Source: Planctomycetia bacterium
Lineage (GTDB): Bacteria; Planctomycetota; Planctomycetia; Pirellulales; Thermoguttaceae
Assembly: GCA_030539295.1 (NCBI GenBank)
Contig: JAUNSJ010000012.1
Coordinates: 1 to 64,000 of the forward strand
Reading direction: 5' to 3'
DNA length: 64,000 nt
Numbering within the stretch: the stretch's first letter is position 1; every line of letters begins with the position of its first letter. Below are positions 1-9,780 of this stretch, in pieces. The notes under the pieces are model-generated. The model saw nothing but the letters and a program-made list of their open reading frames with translations. It did no database searches and was not told the origin of the DNA. The position numbers were made by a program, and so were the translations under genes.

Positions 1-1004
1 TATTTTTCCGCGGTTATAACGGAAGTCATACCGCGTCCGGCAAGGGCGAGCTTCGCGTTGCGAAAGCCTGTCTTTTCCAGAAGGCGAACGACTTCCTCGA
101 CCGTGTAGACGCGGCCGCGTTCCGTTCGCACGAGCATATTGACCCCGAAGAAGGCGGCGTCTTGCGGACCTGTCCGTTCCTCATTAATGTAAATATCACG
201 AATGGCAATGCGTCCGCCTTCGACCAGAGCGTCTCGCGATTTGGCAAACATGGCTTCGGTCGCTTCTTCATCCTGCTGATGTATAATGGCACTTATCCAG
301 ACGAAATCGAAACCATCAGGCAGCGGATCTTGATAGAAGTCCCCTTGATGGAGCGTAATGCGTGATTCGAATTCTGTGCCTTGTATGAGTCGTCGGGCTT
401 CGTCCAGAGCAATAGGCAAGTCAAAAATGGTCGCTTTTGCGTTCCGGTTCCGCGTGAGAAAGGCACGTGCATAGGTTCCCGAGGCGCCGCCCAAGTCGAG
501 CATATTGCTAAAATCGAGGCACCCGGCCGCCGTCAACTGGTCGCACAGGGGCTCGACCACCTGTCCGGCAATAGAGTTCATAGCCTGAATGAACGCGCGG
601 GTATCGCCATTAGGGCCTTCCAGACCACAAATCACCGGTACGGGCGAGCCGGACTTAACGGCCCAGGCCAGTTGTGCCCAGCCTCGGGCACAGGACGCGG
701 AGTGCCGAACCATAGGCACAACCGAAGTTTGCGACCGAGAATCGAGTACCGCTTCGTACTCCGGGGCAACGCGAAACGTCCCGTCGGTTTTTTCGAGGAA
801 CTGCATTGCCGTTAGTGCGGACAAAAGCGTATCAACCGCGCGCTCATCGGCGTTCAAGAGTTTGGCAAGCTCCGCGGCCGTCGGCGCGGTCGGAGCAGCG
901 CTAATAGCGGAAAAAAGGTCCAGCTCACACGCCGCGGTTAGAATCATTGCCGACTGATACCCCTTGAGCAGAGCCATGATTTCTCCATACTGTTGCGATT
1001 GCAT
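1..1004 (-). CDS. SAM-dependent O-methyltransferase, 3' end cut by window edge
   Basis: I translated this frame directly: 334 codons plus the bases TA, so only the last base or so of the gene, probably the stop codon, lies outside the window. It starts at ATG 1004 after a good ribosome site (AGAAGGAGA). Residues 1-90 form a winged-helix dimerisation region (AAELAKLL, TDGTFRVAPE) and the second half is the Rossmann catalytic domain with the glycine-rich SAM loop DLGGASGTYA at about 170-179. This is the layout of the plant-type O-methyltransferase family (acetylserotonin and hydroxyneurosporene methyltransferases). The substrate cannot be told. It lies 82 bp downstream of zwf on the same strand and may be cotranscribed with it. 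Confidence 0.88.
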   Translation of the reverse strand, partial: MQSQQYGEIMALLKGYQSAMILTAACELDLFSAISAAPTAPTAAELAKLLNADERAVDTLLSALTAMQFLEKTDGTFRVAPEYEAVLDSRSQTSVVPMVRHSASCARGWAQLAWAVKSGSPVPVICGLEGPNGDTRAFIQAMNSIAGQVVEPLCDQLTAAGCLDFSNMLDLGGASGTYARAFLTRNRNAKATIFDLPIALDEARRLIQGTEFESRITLHQGDFYQDPLPDGFDFVWISAIIHQQDEEATEAMFAKSRDALVEGGRIAIRDIYINEERTGPQDAAFFGVNMLVRTERGRVYTVEEVVRLLEKTGFRNAKLALAGRGMTSVITAEK

Positions 1005-1086
1005 AACGGTCTCCTTCTAATCTGTTGGGTGCACACAACTTATCGTTCCGCACTGCCTTTACGCCAGACGAGTTCGGAACCAAACT

Positions 1087-2568
1087 TTAATGTCGAATCA
1101 CCGGACATGAATCCAACCAGTGCCGTTTGTCACGGTCCAGCCACCGGTTCGATTCCTCCGGACCCCAGTTGCCGACTGGATAAACAGGCGGCTTGTGCCC
1201 TGCCTTGGCCTGTTTGTCAAGCCAGACGTTAAACGGGTCAATAATATTCCAGGCGGCTTCCAGTTCGTCGCAGCGGGCGAAAAGTGACGCGTCCCCGGCA
1301 AAGGCGTCGAGCAGGAGGCGTTCATAAGCGTCCGCCGGTTGATTCGTCCCCTGCTCCTCGAAGGAGTAGGAAAGGACACTCTCACGAAGTTCCATCTCTG
1401 TTCCCGGGACTTTCGTCAGGAAGGTCAGACGAATTCCTTCCGCCGGCTGCAGTTGGAGAAGAAGCCGATTCACTTCCATCGCGCCCGGCGTTCCACACTC
1501 GTTAAAAATACAATGGGGCGGTTCCTTGTAGACAATGAGAATCTGGGTCGTCCGACAACTCATTCCCTTACCACTGCGGAGATAAAACGGAACATCTTTC
1601 CACCGCCAGTCGTCGATAAAAAGACGAATCGCGGAAAAGGTGGGTACACAGGACTCCGGGTCGACGCCACGCTCCTGGTGATACCCCTCATATTGACCCA
1701 CAACAATATTCTCCGGCACTTCCTCTTCCGAGAGACGGCGTACCGCACGCAAAACTTTGACTTTTTCGTCGCGGACCCGGTCGGCGTCGAAGTTCGAAGG
1801 CGGCTCCATGGTCGTTATCGCCAGAAGCTGAAGCAGATGGTTGGCAAACATATCGCGAAGCACGCCGGCCGTCTCATAGAACGCACCTCGATGACCCACC
1901 AAGACGGATTCGGCCGCCGTAATCTGCACATGGTCAATGTATTGACGGTTCCAGAGCGGCTCAAAAATCGTATTGCCAAAGCGAAGGGCAAAAATATTAT
2001 TGACCGTCTCCTTACCTAAATAGTGGTCAATTCGAAAGATACGTTCTTCCGGCAAAACTTCGTGCGTCAACTTATTCAAAGCGGCCGCCGACGCCTGGTC
2101 ATAGCCAAACGGCTTCTCAATCACAACGCAGAACCGACTCCCGTTCGTTTCGTTCGTTAGCCCGGACTCGCCCAAGCGTGCCAAAATCTCGGGATACAGG
2201 CGTGAGGACACGGCCAGATAACAGACACAATTGCTCTGGCCGGGGCAGCCGGCATCCATTTCCAGCTGGTCCATTTTGCTACGCACACTCTGAAACGTGG
2301 AGTCCTCCGTCGCGCTGCCTGGACAGTAGAAGAGGGACCGGGTAAATTCGTTCCACGCTTCTTCCCGACCGGGCGGGACGAGAGCCGATCCCCCTTCGGT
2401 CCGCAGGCGGTCCGCCCACTGCTGGTCCGTCATAACAGTCCTGGCAACTCCAATGAGCGCAAAAGGTTCCGGCAGCTTTCCCCTTATTTTAAGGCGAAAA
2501 AGTGCCGGAACAATCTTGCGCCAGGTCAAGTCGCCGGACGCACCTATAACGATCAGGATATTCAGCAT
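1087..2568 (-). CDS. zwf: Glucose-6-phosphate 1-dehydrogenase
   Basis: Oxidises glucose 6-phosphate to 6-phosphogluconolactone with NAD(P)+, the entry step of the oxidative pentose phosphate pathway, in the cytoplasm. The 493-residue protein has the nucleotide-binding GASGDLTWRKIVPALF at 8-23, EKPFG at 151-155 and the active-site signature RIDHYLGKE at 179-187. Length matches the family. The frame is open further upstream, but ATG 2568 is chosen because the family's N-terminus starts there and a GAGGAA ribosome site sits 10 nt before it, inside the last codons of the upstream lipoprotein gene. That arrangement implies translation coupled to the upstream gene. Confidence 0.96.
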   Translation of the reverse strand: MLNILIVIGASGDLTWRKIVPALFRLKIRGKLPEPFALIGVARTVMTDQQWADRLRTEGGSALVPPGREEAWNEFTRSLFYCPGSATEDSTFQSVRSKMDQLEMDAGCPGQSNCVCYLAVSSRLYPEILARLGESGLTNETNGSRFCVVIEKPFGYDQASAAALNKLTHEVLPEERIFRIDHYLGKETVNNIFALRFGNTIFEPLWNRQYIDHVQITAAESVLVGHRGAFYETAGVLRDMFANHLLQLLAITTMEPPSNFDADRVRDEKVKVLRAVRRLSEEEVPENIVVGQYEGYHQERGVDPESCVPTFSAIRLFIDDWRWKDVPFYLRSGKGMSCRTTQILIVYKEPPHCIFNECGTPGAMEVNRLLLQLQPAEGIRLTFLTKVPGTEMELRESVLSYSFEEQGTNQPADAYERLLLDAFAGDASLFARCDELEAAWNIIDPFNVWLDKQAKAGHKPPVYPVGNWGPEESNRWLDRDKRHWLDSCPVIRH

Positions 2569-2578
2569 AAAAACGCTC

Positions 2579-3850
2579 TCATTCCTCGTGTTCCTCTGGG
2601 GGACGCTCCGCAGCCGCCGGGACCGGGACCGTATTGGCCCCCTCATCCGATGCTTGCTCCGACTGCGCTGGCTCCCGAATACTGGTTTCAATGACGTGAC
2701 ATTGGTAATCCAGGTGACTGGCGTCGCCCATGGCCAGCGGGACGGACCGGTCAAAATTGAGTTCCGTAGTCAGAGTCCGTCCGGAAACCATATCGAATCG
2801 TGAGGTCCCCGTAAAGATTTTCTCCGCCAGTTGCCCCTCTAAAACAGGGTCGTTTACCACTGACAGAAGAATGGCACGAAAACTTATTGTTGCCAGGGAA
2901 TCCTGCACATTCTCCAGCGTAAATTTTTGTAGGGCCTGACAGGCACGAACCGTCTCGTCACGCCCCTTAAGATAAATGGTATAGGGAATGGTCCAGCTGT
3001 CGCCCACGGCGACCGGTTCCCGGGGAAACGGCACTAAAACCTTCGAGTCGGCCTCAAGCCCCTGAAATTCACGAACCAGTTTCTCCTTTTTGGTCATGAG
3101 TCCTTGTGGGTCAATTTCAAAACGCTCCAGGACAGGGCCAATTGTCTTGTCCGTGCCGAAAATAGCGAATACTTTCGGAACAACCAGGTCAGTTTCGCTG
3201 TTGTAGACAATGGGATCCTCGCCTTCGGTCCGTTGCTCAAGGATCATTTTTTCAATTTTGTGCTCACATTTAAATTTTCCGTTACCACAATCTTCTACTA
3301 TATGCCATTGTCGGACGATGCGCGAAAGCGTTTCTATGGCCTGTGTTTTCCCGGAATAGGTCACCTTCTTATTGATTCTGTGCGTGACGTCCCATTGCAT
3401 AATCTCTTGTGGCGTAAAGCGATAGGTCAGAGTATAGCGAGGTTTTGAATCAGTCGGCTCCGGGGACCCCGGAACACTTGTCGCGTCGGGAGCCGCCTCA
3501 ACGGTGGGCAGGAGCGTGGGGATGACTTGTTTGCGATATTCCTCTTGGAGTGCCTGGTCAACACTCAATTCGCGAAGTTCTCCATTTTGGCCATTCGCAT
3601 TATTTTCACTGTCTTCAAAAGTCTTGGCGAATTCATCAGTGGCAGGTCCCAAAAGTTCAGCAGTCCAATCGTCAACAGACGGTTGTTCTGTTTTTGGGGG
3701 TTGTGTCGGCTCGGGCCTGGCCACCTCCGGAGAAACCACCGACTTGTCCCTGTTCTTCTCGCCGTTGCAACCGTAAAATGGGAGAAACAGGACAATGGAA
3801 GAAAGAATACAGAGAAAATACACACCGTGGGTTATTTGGAATATCTTCAT
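2579..3850 (-). CDS. Predicted lipoprotein of unknown function
   Basis: Begins with a hydrophobic signal segment (residues 10-27) ending in a lipobox-like FYGC, so it is probably lipid-anchored. A Pro/Glu/Thr-rich low-complexity stretch (about 35-135) follows, then a globular region starting YTLTYRFTPQEIMQW, with beta-rich stretches typical of large periplasmic proteins that planctomycetes carry in numbers. It resembles the DUF6263-type proteins, but I cannot confirm this without a profile search. The stop codon lies 10 bp from the zwf start, so the two genes are almost certainly in one transcript. The ribosome site at the chosen ATG is weak. Confidence 0.72.
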   Translation of the reverse strand: MKIFQITHGVYFLCILSSIVLFLPFYGCNGEKNRDKSVVSPEVARPEPTQPPKTEQPSVDDWTAELLGPATDEFAKTFEDSENNANGQNGELRELSVDQALQEEYRKQVIPTLLPTVEAAPDATSVPGSPEPTDSKPRYTLTYRFTPQEIMQWDVTHRINKKVTYSGKTQAIETLSRIVRQWHIVEDCGNGKFKCEHKIEKMILEQRTEGEDPIVYNSETDLVVPKVFAIFGTDKTIGPVLERFEIDPQGLMTKKEKLVREFQGLEADSKVLVPFPREPVAVGDSWTIPYTIYLKGRDETVRACQALQKFTLENVQDSLATISFRAILLSVVNDPVLEGQLAEKIFTGTSRFDMVSGRTLTTELNFDRSVPLAMGDASHLDYQCHVIETSIREPAQSEQASDEGANTVPVPAAAERPPEEHEE

Positions 3851-4187
3851 AGGATATAGAGACCTTGACGTGGTTTTTTAGGGTATTTTAAAGCGATAGC
3901 ACCGAAACACTTCCTATCATACCCCATTTTGTGATGCCTGTCCAGAGCCGTTATCGGAAAGAAGCCGGTAAAACTTTCATCTTCCGAGAATTTTAAGAGA
4001 AAATTAGCGTGAATTGACCTGTTTGTTCTGGACGAAATTGGGAAGTTGTATAGAATAATAATAGTATGAATGAAGAAGTTCATAACGAAAAGAACCTCGC
4101 GTTCGCGAAAGACCTGGGTAGGAATCCGGTGAAGAGGAACGCGAATTACCGACTCATACAGTAGTCTTGAGAAAGAAGAAAGAAAAA
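3851..4187. promoter_or_regulatory. Divergent intergenic region between lipoprotein-zwf and clpC
   Basis: A 337-bp gap between two outward-facing genes, so it must hold promoters for both. A TATAGAAT-like -10 box at about 4049-4056 could serve clpC, but no convincing -35 box is spaced correctly before it. Short GC-rich inverted words (TTCGCG near 4102 and CGCGAA near 4140) flank the clpC leader. No CtsR or CIRCE-like heat-shock operator was recognised. Confidence 0.35.
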
Positions 4188-6797
4188 ATGCCTTACGAGC
4201 GATTTACCGAACGGGCCCGCAAAGTTATGCAACTGGCGAACCAGGAGGCCCAACGCTTTAATCATGAGTACGTTGGCACGGAACACATCCTTCTCGGCCT
4301 GGTCAAGGATGGCGGCGGTGTGGCGGCTAAAGTACTCCAGAGTATAGGAGTGGATCTGCGCAAGATCCGCATAGAAGTCGAAAAACTCGTGCGAAGTGGC
4401 CCGGATTTGGTCACCATGGGCCGTCTCCCGCAGACGCCCAAGGCCAAGAAGGTCATAGAATTTGCCATGAACGAGGCGAGGAATCTGAACCACAATTACG
4501 TGGGTACGGAACACCTCCTGCTTGGCTTGTTGCGGGAACCGGAAGGGATAGCTGCCCAAGTCCTCATGAATTTGGGTATTCAACTTGAGGATGTACGTCA
4601 GGAGATGCTGAATCTGCTGCGAGACCCGAATTCGGCGGACGAACCGGCCCCGCGCCCCAATCCGACCATAAACGTGGTCTCGAATGAGCAGCCGGAACGT
4701 CGCCCGGGCCGGTCGAAAACGCCTGCGCTGGACAGTTTCGGGCGCGACCTGACGGAATTGGCAAGGCAGAAGAAACTCGACCCGGTTATTGGTCGTGGTA
4801 ACGAAATTGAGCGAGCGATCCAGATTCTCTGCCGTCGCACCAAGAACAATCCGGTTCTCCTGGGCGAGGCTGGCGTTGGCAAGACGGCTATTGTCGAAGG
4901 CTTGGCGCAAAGGATCGTTGAAGGGGCTGTGCCAGACCTCCTGCTCGACCGGCGTATCGTGGTGCTTGACCTGGCCATGATGGTCGCCGGTACGAAATAT
5001 CGGGGGCAGTTTGAGGAACGCATCAAGTCGCTCATGACCGAAGTTTTGCGAGAGCAGAAAACGATTCTGTTCATTGACGAGTTGCATACCCTCGTTGGTG
5101 CCGGTGGGGCCGAAGGGGCCATTGACGCCGCCAACGTCCTCAAGCCGGCTCTCTCCCGTGGCGAACTGCAGTGTATTGGTGCTACCACGCTCGATGAATA
5201 CCGCAAATACATTGAGAAGGACCACGCTCTGGAACGACGGTTCCAGATGGTTATGGTGAATCCGACTTCTGTCCCGGAAACCGTGGAGATTCTCAAAGGA
5301 CTTCGCGCCCGTTATGAAGAGCATCACCATGTCTCCATAACGGACGAGGCACTCCAGGCCGCGGTTGACCTGTCGGAACGTTACATTACCGGTCGGTGCC
5401 TTCCGGACAAGGCCATTGACGTTATTGACGAGGCCGGTGCCCGCATTCATCTTCGCACGGTAACCCGTCCGCCTGACCTTCAGGATATAGACCATCAAGC
5501 GGCGGAACTACAGAAGATAAAAGACGTTGCGGTCGCGAACCAAGACTTTGAGCAGGCGGCGACGCTGCGAGATCAGATTGATCGCCTTTTACTCAAGAAG
5601 ACCAATCTTCAGAAGGAATGGCGTGAGAAGCAGCAGCAGACCAACGGAGTAGTCGACGACCAGGTCGTGGCCGAAGTCGTCTCCAAGATGACCGGAGTTC
5701 CGCTTACGCGCATGTCCACAGAAGACTCCAAGCGGTTAATCGAAATGGAAAATGAACTGCATAAGCGGGTCATAAGTCAGAACGAGGCCATTGAAGCGAT
5801 CTCGAAGGCCGTGCGCCGCAGTCGAAGCGGAATACAGGACCCGAAACGTCCCATTGGCTCCTTTATCTTTGCCGGACCGACCGGAGTCGGCAAGACCCTG
5901 CTGGCCAAAGCTCTGGCTGAATTCATGTTCGGCGACGAAGATGCCTTGGTCCAGGTCGATATGAGCGAATATATGGAGAAGCACAACGTAAGCCGGCTCG
6001 TGGGCGCCCCTCCCGGATATGTCGGCTACGATGAAGGCGGTCAGCTTACCGAGAAGATACGTCGTCGCCCCTACTCCGTCGTTCTGCTCGATGAAATCGA
6101 AAAGGCGCACCCGGATATTTTCAATGTCCTTTTACAGGTCTTGGAAGAAGGACGCCTGACCGACAGTTTCGGCCGTAATGTCGATTTTCGCAATACGATC
6201 CTCATTATGACGACCAATGCTGGCGCTGGTGCAATCAAGAACGAATCGGCGTTCGGTTTTCAAAAGGCCGATAACGACGCGTCCTATACGTCCATGAAGG
6301 AACGGGTCAATGAGCAGATCGAAAAGGTGTTCCGGCCGGAATTCCTCAATCGGTTTAACGATATCATTGTCTTCCGTCATTTGAACGAAACGGACCTGAA
6401 AGAAGTGGTTGACCTGGAGCTGACGAAATTGCGAGTCCGACTCAAGGAGCGTGATCTCTGCTTGCGTATCTCGGAAGAGGCGAAAGACCTCATCGTATCT
6501 CGCGGCAGTAATCTCGACTTCGGGGCACGTCCTCTTCGCCGCGCCATCGAAAGTAATATAGAAGACCCGCTTTCGGAAGAGTTGCTCAAAGGGGAATTCA
6601 ACGGTAAAGACGTCGTCTCTATCGAAGTTAAGATGGTGGGTGAACGTAAACAGCTCGTCTTTAAAGGGCTTTCGTTCTCCGACCTGACTCCGGAAGAACT
6701 CGAACTGGACGATATTAAAAAATATCGCCGTAATATTCTCGACGCAAAGTCGCAGGAGAAAGCCGAAACTCCGGTTGCGGCCAATACGCCTGCGTAA
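4188..6797 (+). CDS. clpC: ATP-dependent Clp protease ATPase subunit ClpC
   Basis: Hsp100 unfoldase that feeds substrates to the ClpP protease in the cytoplasm. The 869 residues run in the classical order: two Clp-N repeats ([11 protein letters not shown] and [11 protein letters not shown]), first AAA+ module with Walker [10 protein letters not shown] at about 226, a UVR-type middle region ([13 protein letters not shown]), second AAA+ module with Walker A GPTGVGKT near 563, and the ClpB D2-small C-terminal domain (GARPLRRAI). The UVR segment and double N-repeat separate it from ClpA and ClpB. Start is placed at ATG 4188, where the family N-terminus ([14 protein letters not shown]) begins after GAAAGAAGAAAG; an in-frame TTG at 4167 would add seven lysine-rich residues. 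No clpP or mcsB gene is adjacent. Confidence 0.97.
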   Translation: MPYERFTERARKVMQLANQEAQRFNHEYVGTEHILLGLVKDGGGVAAKVLQSIGVDLRKIRIEVEKLVRSGPDLVTMGRLPQTPKAKKVIEFAMNEARNLNHNYVGTEHLLLGLLREPEGIAAQVLMNLGIQLEDVRQEMLNLLRDPNSADEPAPRPNPTINVVSNEQPERRPGRSKTPALDSFGRDLTELARQKKLDPVIGRGNEIERAIQILCRRTKNNPVLLGEAGVGKTAIVEGLAQRIVEGAVPDLLLDRRIVVLDLAMMVAGTKYRGQFEERIKSLMTEVLREQKTILFIDELHTLVGAGGAEGAIDAANVLKPALSRGELQCIGATTLDEYRKYIEKDHALERRFQMVMVNPTSVPETVEILKGLRARYEEHHHVSITDEALQAAVDLSERYITGRCLPDKAIDVIDEAGARIHLRTVTRPPDLQDIDHQAAELQKIKDVAVANQDFEQAATLRDQIDRLLLKKTNLQKEWREKQQQTNGVVDDQVVAEVVSKMTGVPLTRMSTEDSKRLIEMENELHKRVISQNEAIEAISKAVRRSRSGIQDPKRPIGSFIFAGPTGVGKTLLAKALAEFMFGDEDALVQVDMSEYMEKHNVSRLVGAPPGYVGYDEGGQLTEKIRRRPYSVVLLDEIEKAHPDIFNVLLQVLEEGRLTDSFGRNVDFRNTILIMTTNAGAGAIKNESAFGFQKADNDASYTSMKERVNEQIEKVFRPEFLNRFNDIIVFRHLNETDLKEVVDLELTKLRVRLKERDLCLRISEEAKDLIVSRGSNLDFGARPLRRAIESNIEDPLSEELLKGEFNGKDVVSIEVKMVGERKQLVFKGLSFSDLTPEELELDDIKKYRRNILDAKSQEKAETPVAANTPA

Positions 6798-6803
6798 ATG
6801 GTA

Positions 6804-6844
6804 AATGGGGAGACAGCTGCACAATTCGCGACTGTCTCCCCATT
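6804..6844 (+). terminator. Hairpin terminator after clpC
   Basis: A perfect 13-bp stem (AATGGGGAGACAG at 6804-6816 pairing with 6832-6844) with a 15-nt loop, followed by TCTCTTT, starts seven bases after the clpC stop codon. It faces the convergent GT25 gene. Confidence 0.85.
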
Positions 6845-6956
6845 CTCTTTGCCCGTGTGGTAATGTCCCGAGCCTGTTCTGTTGGTTCGGAGATTTTCTG
6901 ACGGCCTGACGAAGACTGCACCTTTAATGCATAATCTTTATTGCAACTTATTTGTG

Positions 6957-7751
6957 TTATCTGGAGAATATTTTATACCGGAGTAAGCGAAAGAGGATCA
7001 GAGGATACCGTTTACAACGCGAAGTCAGATGGAAGAAGGCAGAGGAAAGGGAAAAGAGAACAGAATCATCGTTGTAACGCTCTCCGACAATTGACGTACT
7101 ATTGCTCTCTTGGGATAACTCTATGGGAGACGGGCAAACTAAAAACTCGCGAATGCCAAGCCAGCCATGATGCAGAGCGAGGTCATAAGGCTCACGCACA
7201 GGAGTCAGCTTGCGAAGAAGACGACGAGCACCACGGCGACTAACCAAATAACATGCGGAACTGATTTTTCCACCAAAAGACATTCCAAGTCGATAGTCAT
7301 TGCGGAGGCCACAACACGGAATGGCTTTGTGACAACAGTAATGATGTAATCGGACGAATTCCCAAGCATACGACTGGGCTAGCAGATTCTCCAGAAGAGG
7401 TCCGAGTGACTTTTGTGGAATAATATCATCCTCACAAATCAAGGCGAATTCGCGGTCACTTTCGAGGAAACGCTGCAGGACCCCCAAATGACTTAAATAA
7501 CACCCCACCTCGCCCGGAAGAATCCGACGTCCAACGTGAAGACGATAGGAGAAGTCGTGAACGTTGTCGGGGTACTTTTCCAGACTGCGGCCCAAGACGG
7601 CAGGAAAACGCTCCATGTCAGGAAAAATCGCCGCAAAGTGCTCTTGCATCTGCTCCCAGCGCTCGTTTTTACTGTCCAGATTAATACAATAACATTGAAT
7701 ACGTTTCTGCAGCTCGACGTTGTTGTTATTATTTTGAGACGACATTAGCAT
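6957..7751 (-). CDS. Glycosyltransferase family 25 protein
   Basis: Transfers a sugar onto lipopolysaccharide or another surface glycan. The protein opens with CYCINLDSKNERW, the GT25 start motif, followed by GEVGCYLSHLGVLQRFL and the metal-binding acidic motif ICEDDI, all in the expected order; SACYLVSRRGARRLL then matches the middle of the family. At 264 residues it is a normal size. Start ATG 7751 lies four bases after the stop of the upstream glycosyltransferase; ATG 7745 is an equally plausible start. The AAAGGA before it is part of the upstream gene's last codons, pointing to coupled translation. Confidence 0.85.
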   Translation of the reverse strand: MLMSSQNNNNNVELQKRIQCYCINLDSKNERWEQMQEHFAAIFPDMERFPAVLGRSLEKYPDNVHDFSYRLHVGRRILPGEVGCYLSHLGVLQRFLESDREFALICEDDIIPQKSLGPLLENLLAQSYAWEFVRLHHYCCHKAIPCCGLRNDYRLGMSFGGKISSACYLVSRRGARRLLRKLTPVREPYDLALHHGWLGIREFLVCPSPIELSQESNSTSIVGERYNDDSVLFSLSSAFFHLTSRCKRYPLILFRLLRYKIFSR

Positions 7752-7755
7752 TCCA

Positions 7756-8955
7756 CTATGATTTTCCTTTATGCAGTACAGACCGCCAGACACAGTGTCG
7801 ACGCGTTAATGCAAGTAAAAAAAGTAACGGGCCGCTCATGGTGAACAAGGGATAGCAGAGGATGCCACGGGCGTAACGACGAAGCCGTCCGCCGCACATT
7901 CTCGTACTTAAAGCCGCCATGAGCAGAACGAAGGTCAACGCGGCCACCATAATAACCACGACGCCTATTACCATACGCGTGCCATTTTCGCAAGCCGAAA
8001 TCAAGGCCATCGTTAAAGCGATTGTCGTTGCAAGAGCACTTAAGGCACAAACGCCGACCAGGCATGTATTCCAGAGCAAATCCCAGCAGCGTAGCGGACT
8101 GACGAAAAGCCGGCACAAAATGGAAGGAATCAAACCAGTACACTGTTTCGCCCCGAACATCCAGCGATACATTTGAGACAGCCAGGTATTCCATTCCACC
8201 GGCTGCTCGTCATAAAAGACGGCGTCTGGCACATGAACAAAGCGGTGACCGGTCAAAACTTTGCGCACGGTAAATTCGAAATCTTCGGTCAACGCGGAAG
8301 TCTGCCAGCCGTCCGGGTCAAGACACGTCGCCTTGACGCAAAAACCTGTTCCCTGAATCACACACGAAAGCCCCAGTCGAACTCGGGGTAAATGATACAT
8401 GCGTGACATGACAAACCAGTGCACAGCAAGCATTTCGGAAACGAAGGATTCGTGCGGATTGACCGACTTTCGCATGCCGATTGCACCATCGACGTGCGGC
8501 TGCTGAAGTTGATCATTCATGATTTCTAGAAAATCAGGCTCCGCTGTATTATCCGCGTCGAAGACACAAAAAGCGTCAAAATCGTCTCTGCGCTCCGCGA
8601 GTATGCGTGATATCCCATAACGCAACGCATCTCCTTTGCATCTCTTGTCCGCCTGCACCAATTCCCAGACGATGGCTCCTGCCGCTTGTGCTGCGGCCGC
8701 GGTTCCATCGGTACAATGATGGGCAATGACAAATATCTGACGGTTCTCTTCCGGGTAGTCTTGCTCCTTAAGAGAACGAATCAGGTTTGCAATGACACGC
8801 TCCTCATTTCGGGCACAACATAAAATGGCAAAACGAAGTTTTTTCTCACAGGTGCCTTTTTCAGGCCGTGTTGGCAGAAGTCCCACAAGGAAAAGGACGA
8901 ACAGCCAAAAAATAAAAGGTGCCAGAACGAATTGCGCCACGAGGAATAATGTCAT
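7756..8955 (-). CDS. Membrane-bound family 2 glycosyltransferase
   Basis: Processive-type GT2 enzyme at the inner membrane. An N-terminal transmembrane segment (about 3-25) precedes the GT-A domain with CCARNEERVI at 46-55, the metal-binding DAD at 133-135, the TED motif (ALTEDFEF) and QMYRW, which is the QxxRW signature of cellulose/hyaluronan synthase-like enzymes. Hydrophobic C-terminal helices follow. ATG 8955 is preferred over an upstream in-frame ATG at 8997 because GGGGGG lies just ahead of it; 399 residues result. It is paired with the GT25 gene, so a surface polysaccharide or LPS role is likely. The substrate is unknown. Confidence 0.86.
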   Translation of the reverse strand: MTLFLVAQFVLAPFIFWLFVLFLVGLLPTRPEKGTCEKKLRFAILCCARNEERVIANLIRSLKEQDYPEENRQIFVIAHHCTDGTAAAAQAAGAIVWELVQADKRCKGDALRYGISRILAERRDDFDAFCVFDADNTAEPDFLEIMNDQLQQPHVDGAIGMRKSVNPHESFVSEMLAVHWFVMSRMYHLPRVRLGLSCVIQGTGFCVKATCLDPDGWQTSALTEDFEFTVRKVLTGHRFVHVPDAVFYDEQPVEWNTWLSQMYRWMFGAKQCTGLIPSILCRLFVSPLRCWDLLWNTCLVGVCALSALATTIALTMALISACENGTRMVIGVVVIMVAALTFVLLMAALSTRMCGGRLRRYARGILCYPLFTMSGPLLFLLALTRRHCVWRSVLHKGKS

Positions 8956-9323
8956 AAGCACCCCCCGGACAATGCTGTTTGAGGCAGACTTCCCCAATCG
9001 CCAAGAGCAGGCATCCCTTCGGCACCTTGCCGCCAGAGGGGACTACCGGCAAAAAGACGAAACGTTTCGAACGCGGAACAGCTCTTCTCAGGCACAGAGA
9101 GTTCCTCTCCATAAAGTAAAAAGACGGACAAAAAAAAGAGTAAAAAAGGAATGACACACATACGGTTTGACTTCCCCCCCTGGATACCGGCATTACTCCG
9201 TCCTTCACGCCGCGCGCCGCCCGACCGGGCGTGCCTGATTACAGAGTAAACAAGCAAGAGCGTAAAGAAACAGAGAGTTTCGGTGATCAAATAAAACGGA
9301 AAAACAGTTGTCACGCAGTTCAT
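8952..9323 (-). CDS. Possible small membrane protein upstream of the glycosyltransferases
   Basis: A 123-codon frame whose TGA overlaps the GT2 ATG in an ATGA arrangement, which is typical of translationally coupled neighbours. The predicted protein has two hydrophobic stretches (about 8-28 and 56-73) and no recognised motif. Against it: the ribosome site is poor (the nearest GGAGG is about 18 nt away), the region between the helices is arginine/glycine-rich, and composition is ordinary. If it is not real, 8956-9448 is an unexplained gap holding the promoter of the glycosyltransferase pair. Treat as tentative. Confidence 0.3.
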   Translation of the reverse strand: MNCVTTVFPFYLITETLCFFTLLLVYSVIRHARSGGARREGRSNAGIQGGKSNRMCVIPFLLFFLSVFLLYGEELSVPEKSCSAFETFRLFAGSPLWRQGAEGMPALGDWGSLPQTALSGGCL

Positions 9324-9448
9324 TCGCGGCCACCGGGAATACCTCCCCCATCGCTGTTGGCTACGCGTATTACCGCGGCCACCAGGCGGCAGAAAAAGGC
9401 CGGCTCCGGCGATGCCCGACCGCCGAAGCTGGAATACGAGTCTGAAAA

Positions 9449-9772
9449 TCAGCCGCGTTTCATAAGCTCAACGGCATAGCCATCGGCTTCAATAAAGGCG
9501 CACGTCAAATTCGGGCCGCCTTCAAAAGGCGCGACGATGACTTTTTCCCCTTGCAGCGCTTCGTCCAAATCGTCCACTTCATAGGCAACGTGGGCCGTCG
9601 TCTTAAGAATCTCGGGCAAGGGACTCCCCGGCTCGAATCGCAGCCATTCCACGTTGTATGCCTCGTCGGCAAAATTGTTCAAGTGGACTTTTATGCCTTC
9701 GGCGTAGATCGGAAGTTCACGATCCGCGGTCGGGATACCGATATGACTAAATCGAAGTTTCTCTTTATTCAT
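9449..9772 (-). CDS. VOC (glyoxalase/bleomycin resistance) superfamily protein
   Basis: A 107-residue single-domain VOC-fold protein: LRFSHIGIPT at the start, a central TAHVAYEVDDLDEAL, and FIEADGYAVELM at the end match the beta-alpha-beta-beta-beta halves with a metal ligand-type His and Glu. The substrate is not predictable. ATG 9772 follows a GAGG ribosome site at good spacing. The gene lies 8 bp after the stop of the exported cupin gene and is surely cotranscribed with it; the pairing of a cytoplasmic VOC protein and an exported cupin suggests a shared small-molecule (perhaps sugar) substrate, which is inference. Confidence 0.8.
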   Translation of the reverse strand: MNKEKLRFSHIGIPTADRELPIYAEGIKVHLNNFADEAYNVEWLRFEPGSPLPEILKTTAHVAYEVDDLDEALQGEKVIVAPFEGGPNLTCAFIEADGYAVELMKRG

Positions 9773-9780
9773 GTTATACC

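Noticed and set aside
4146-5498. Long open frame on the minus strand opposite clpC
   Set aside because: It is antisense to the conserved Clp-N and AAA domains, resembles no protein, and is explained by the codon bias of clpC.
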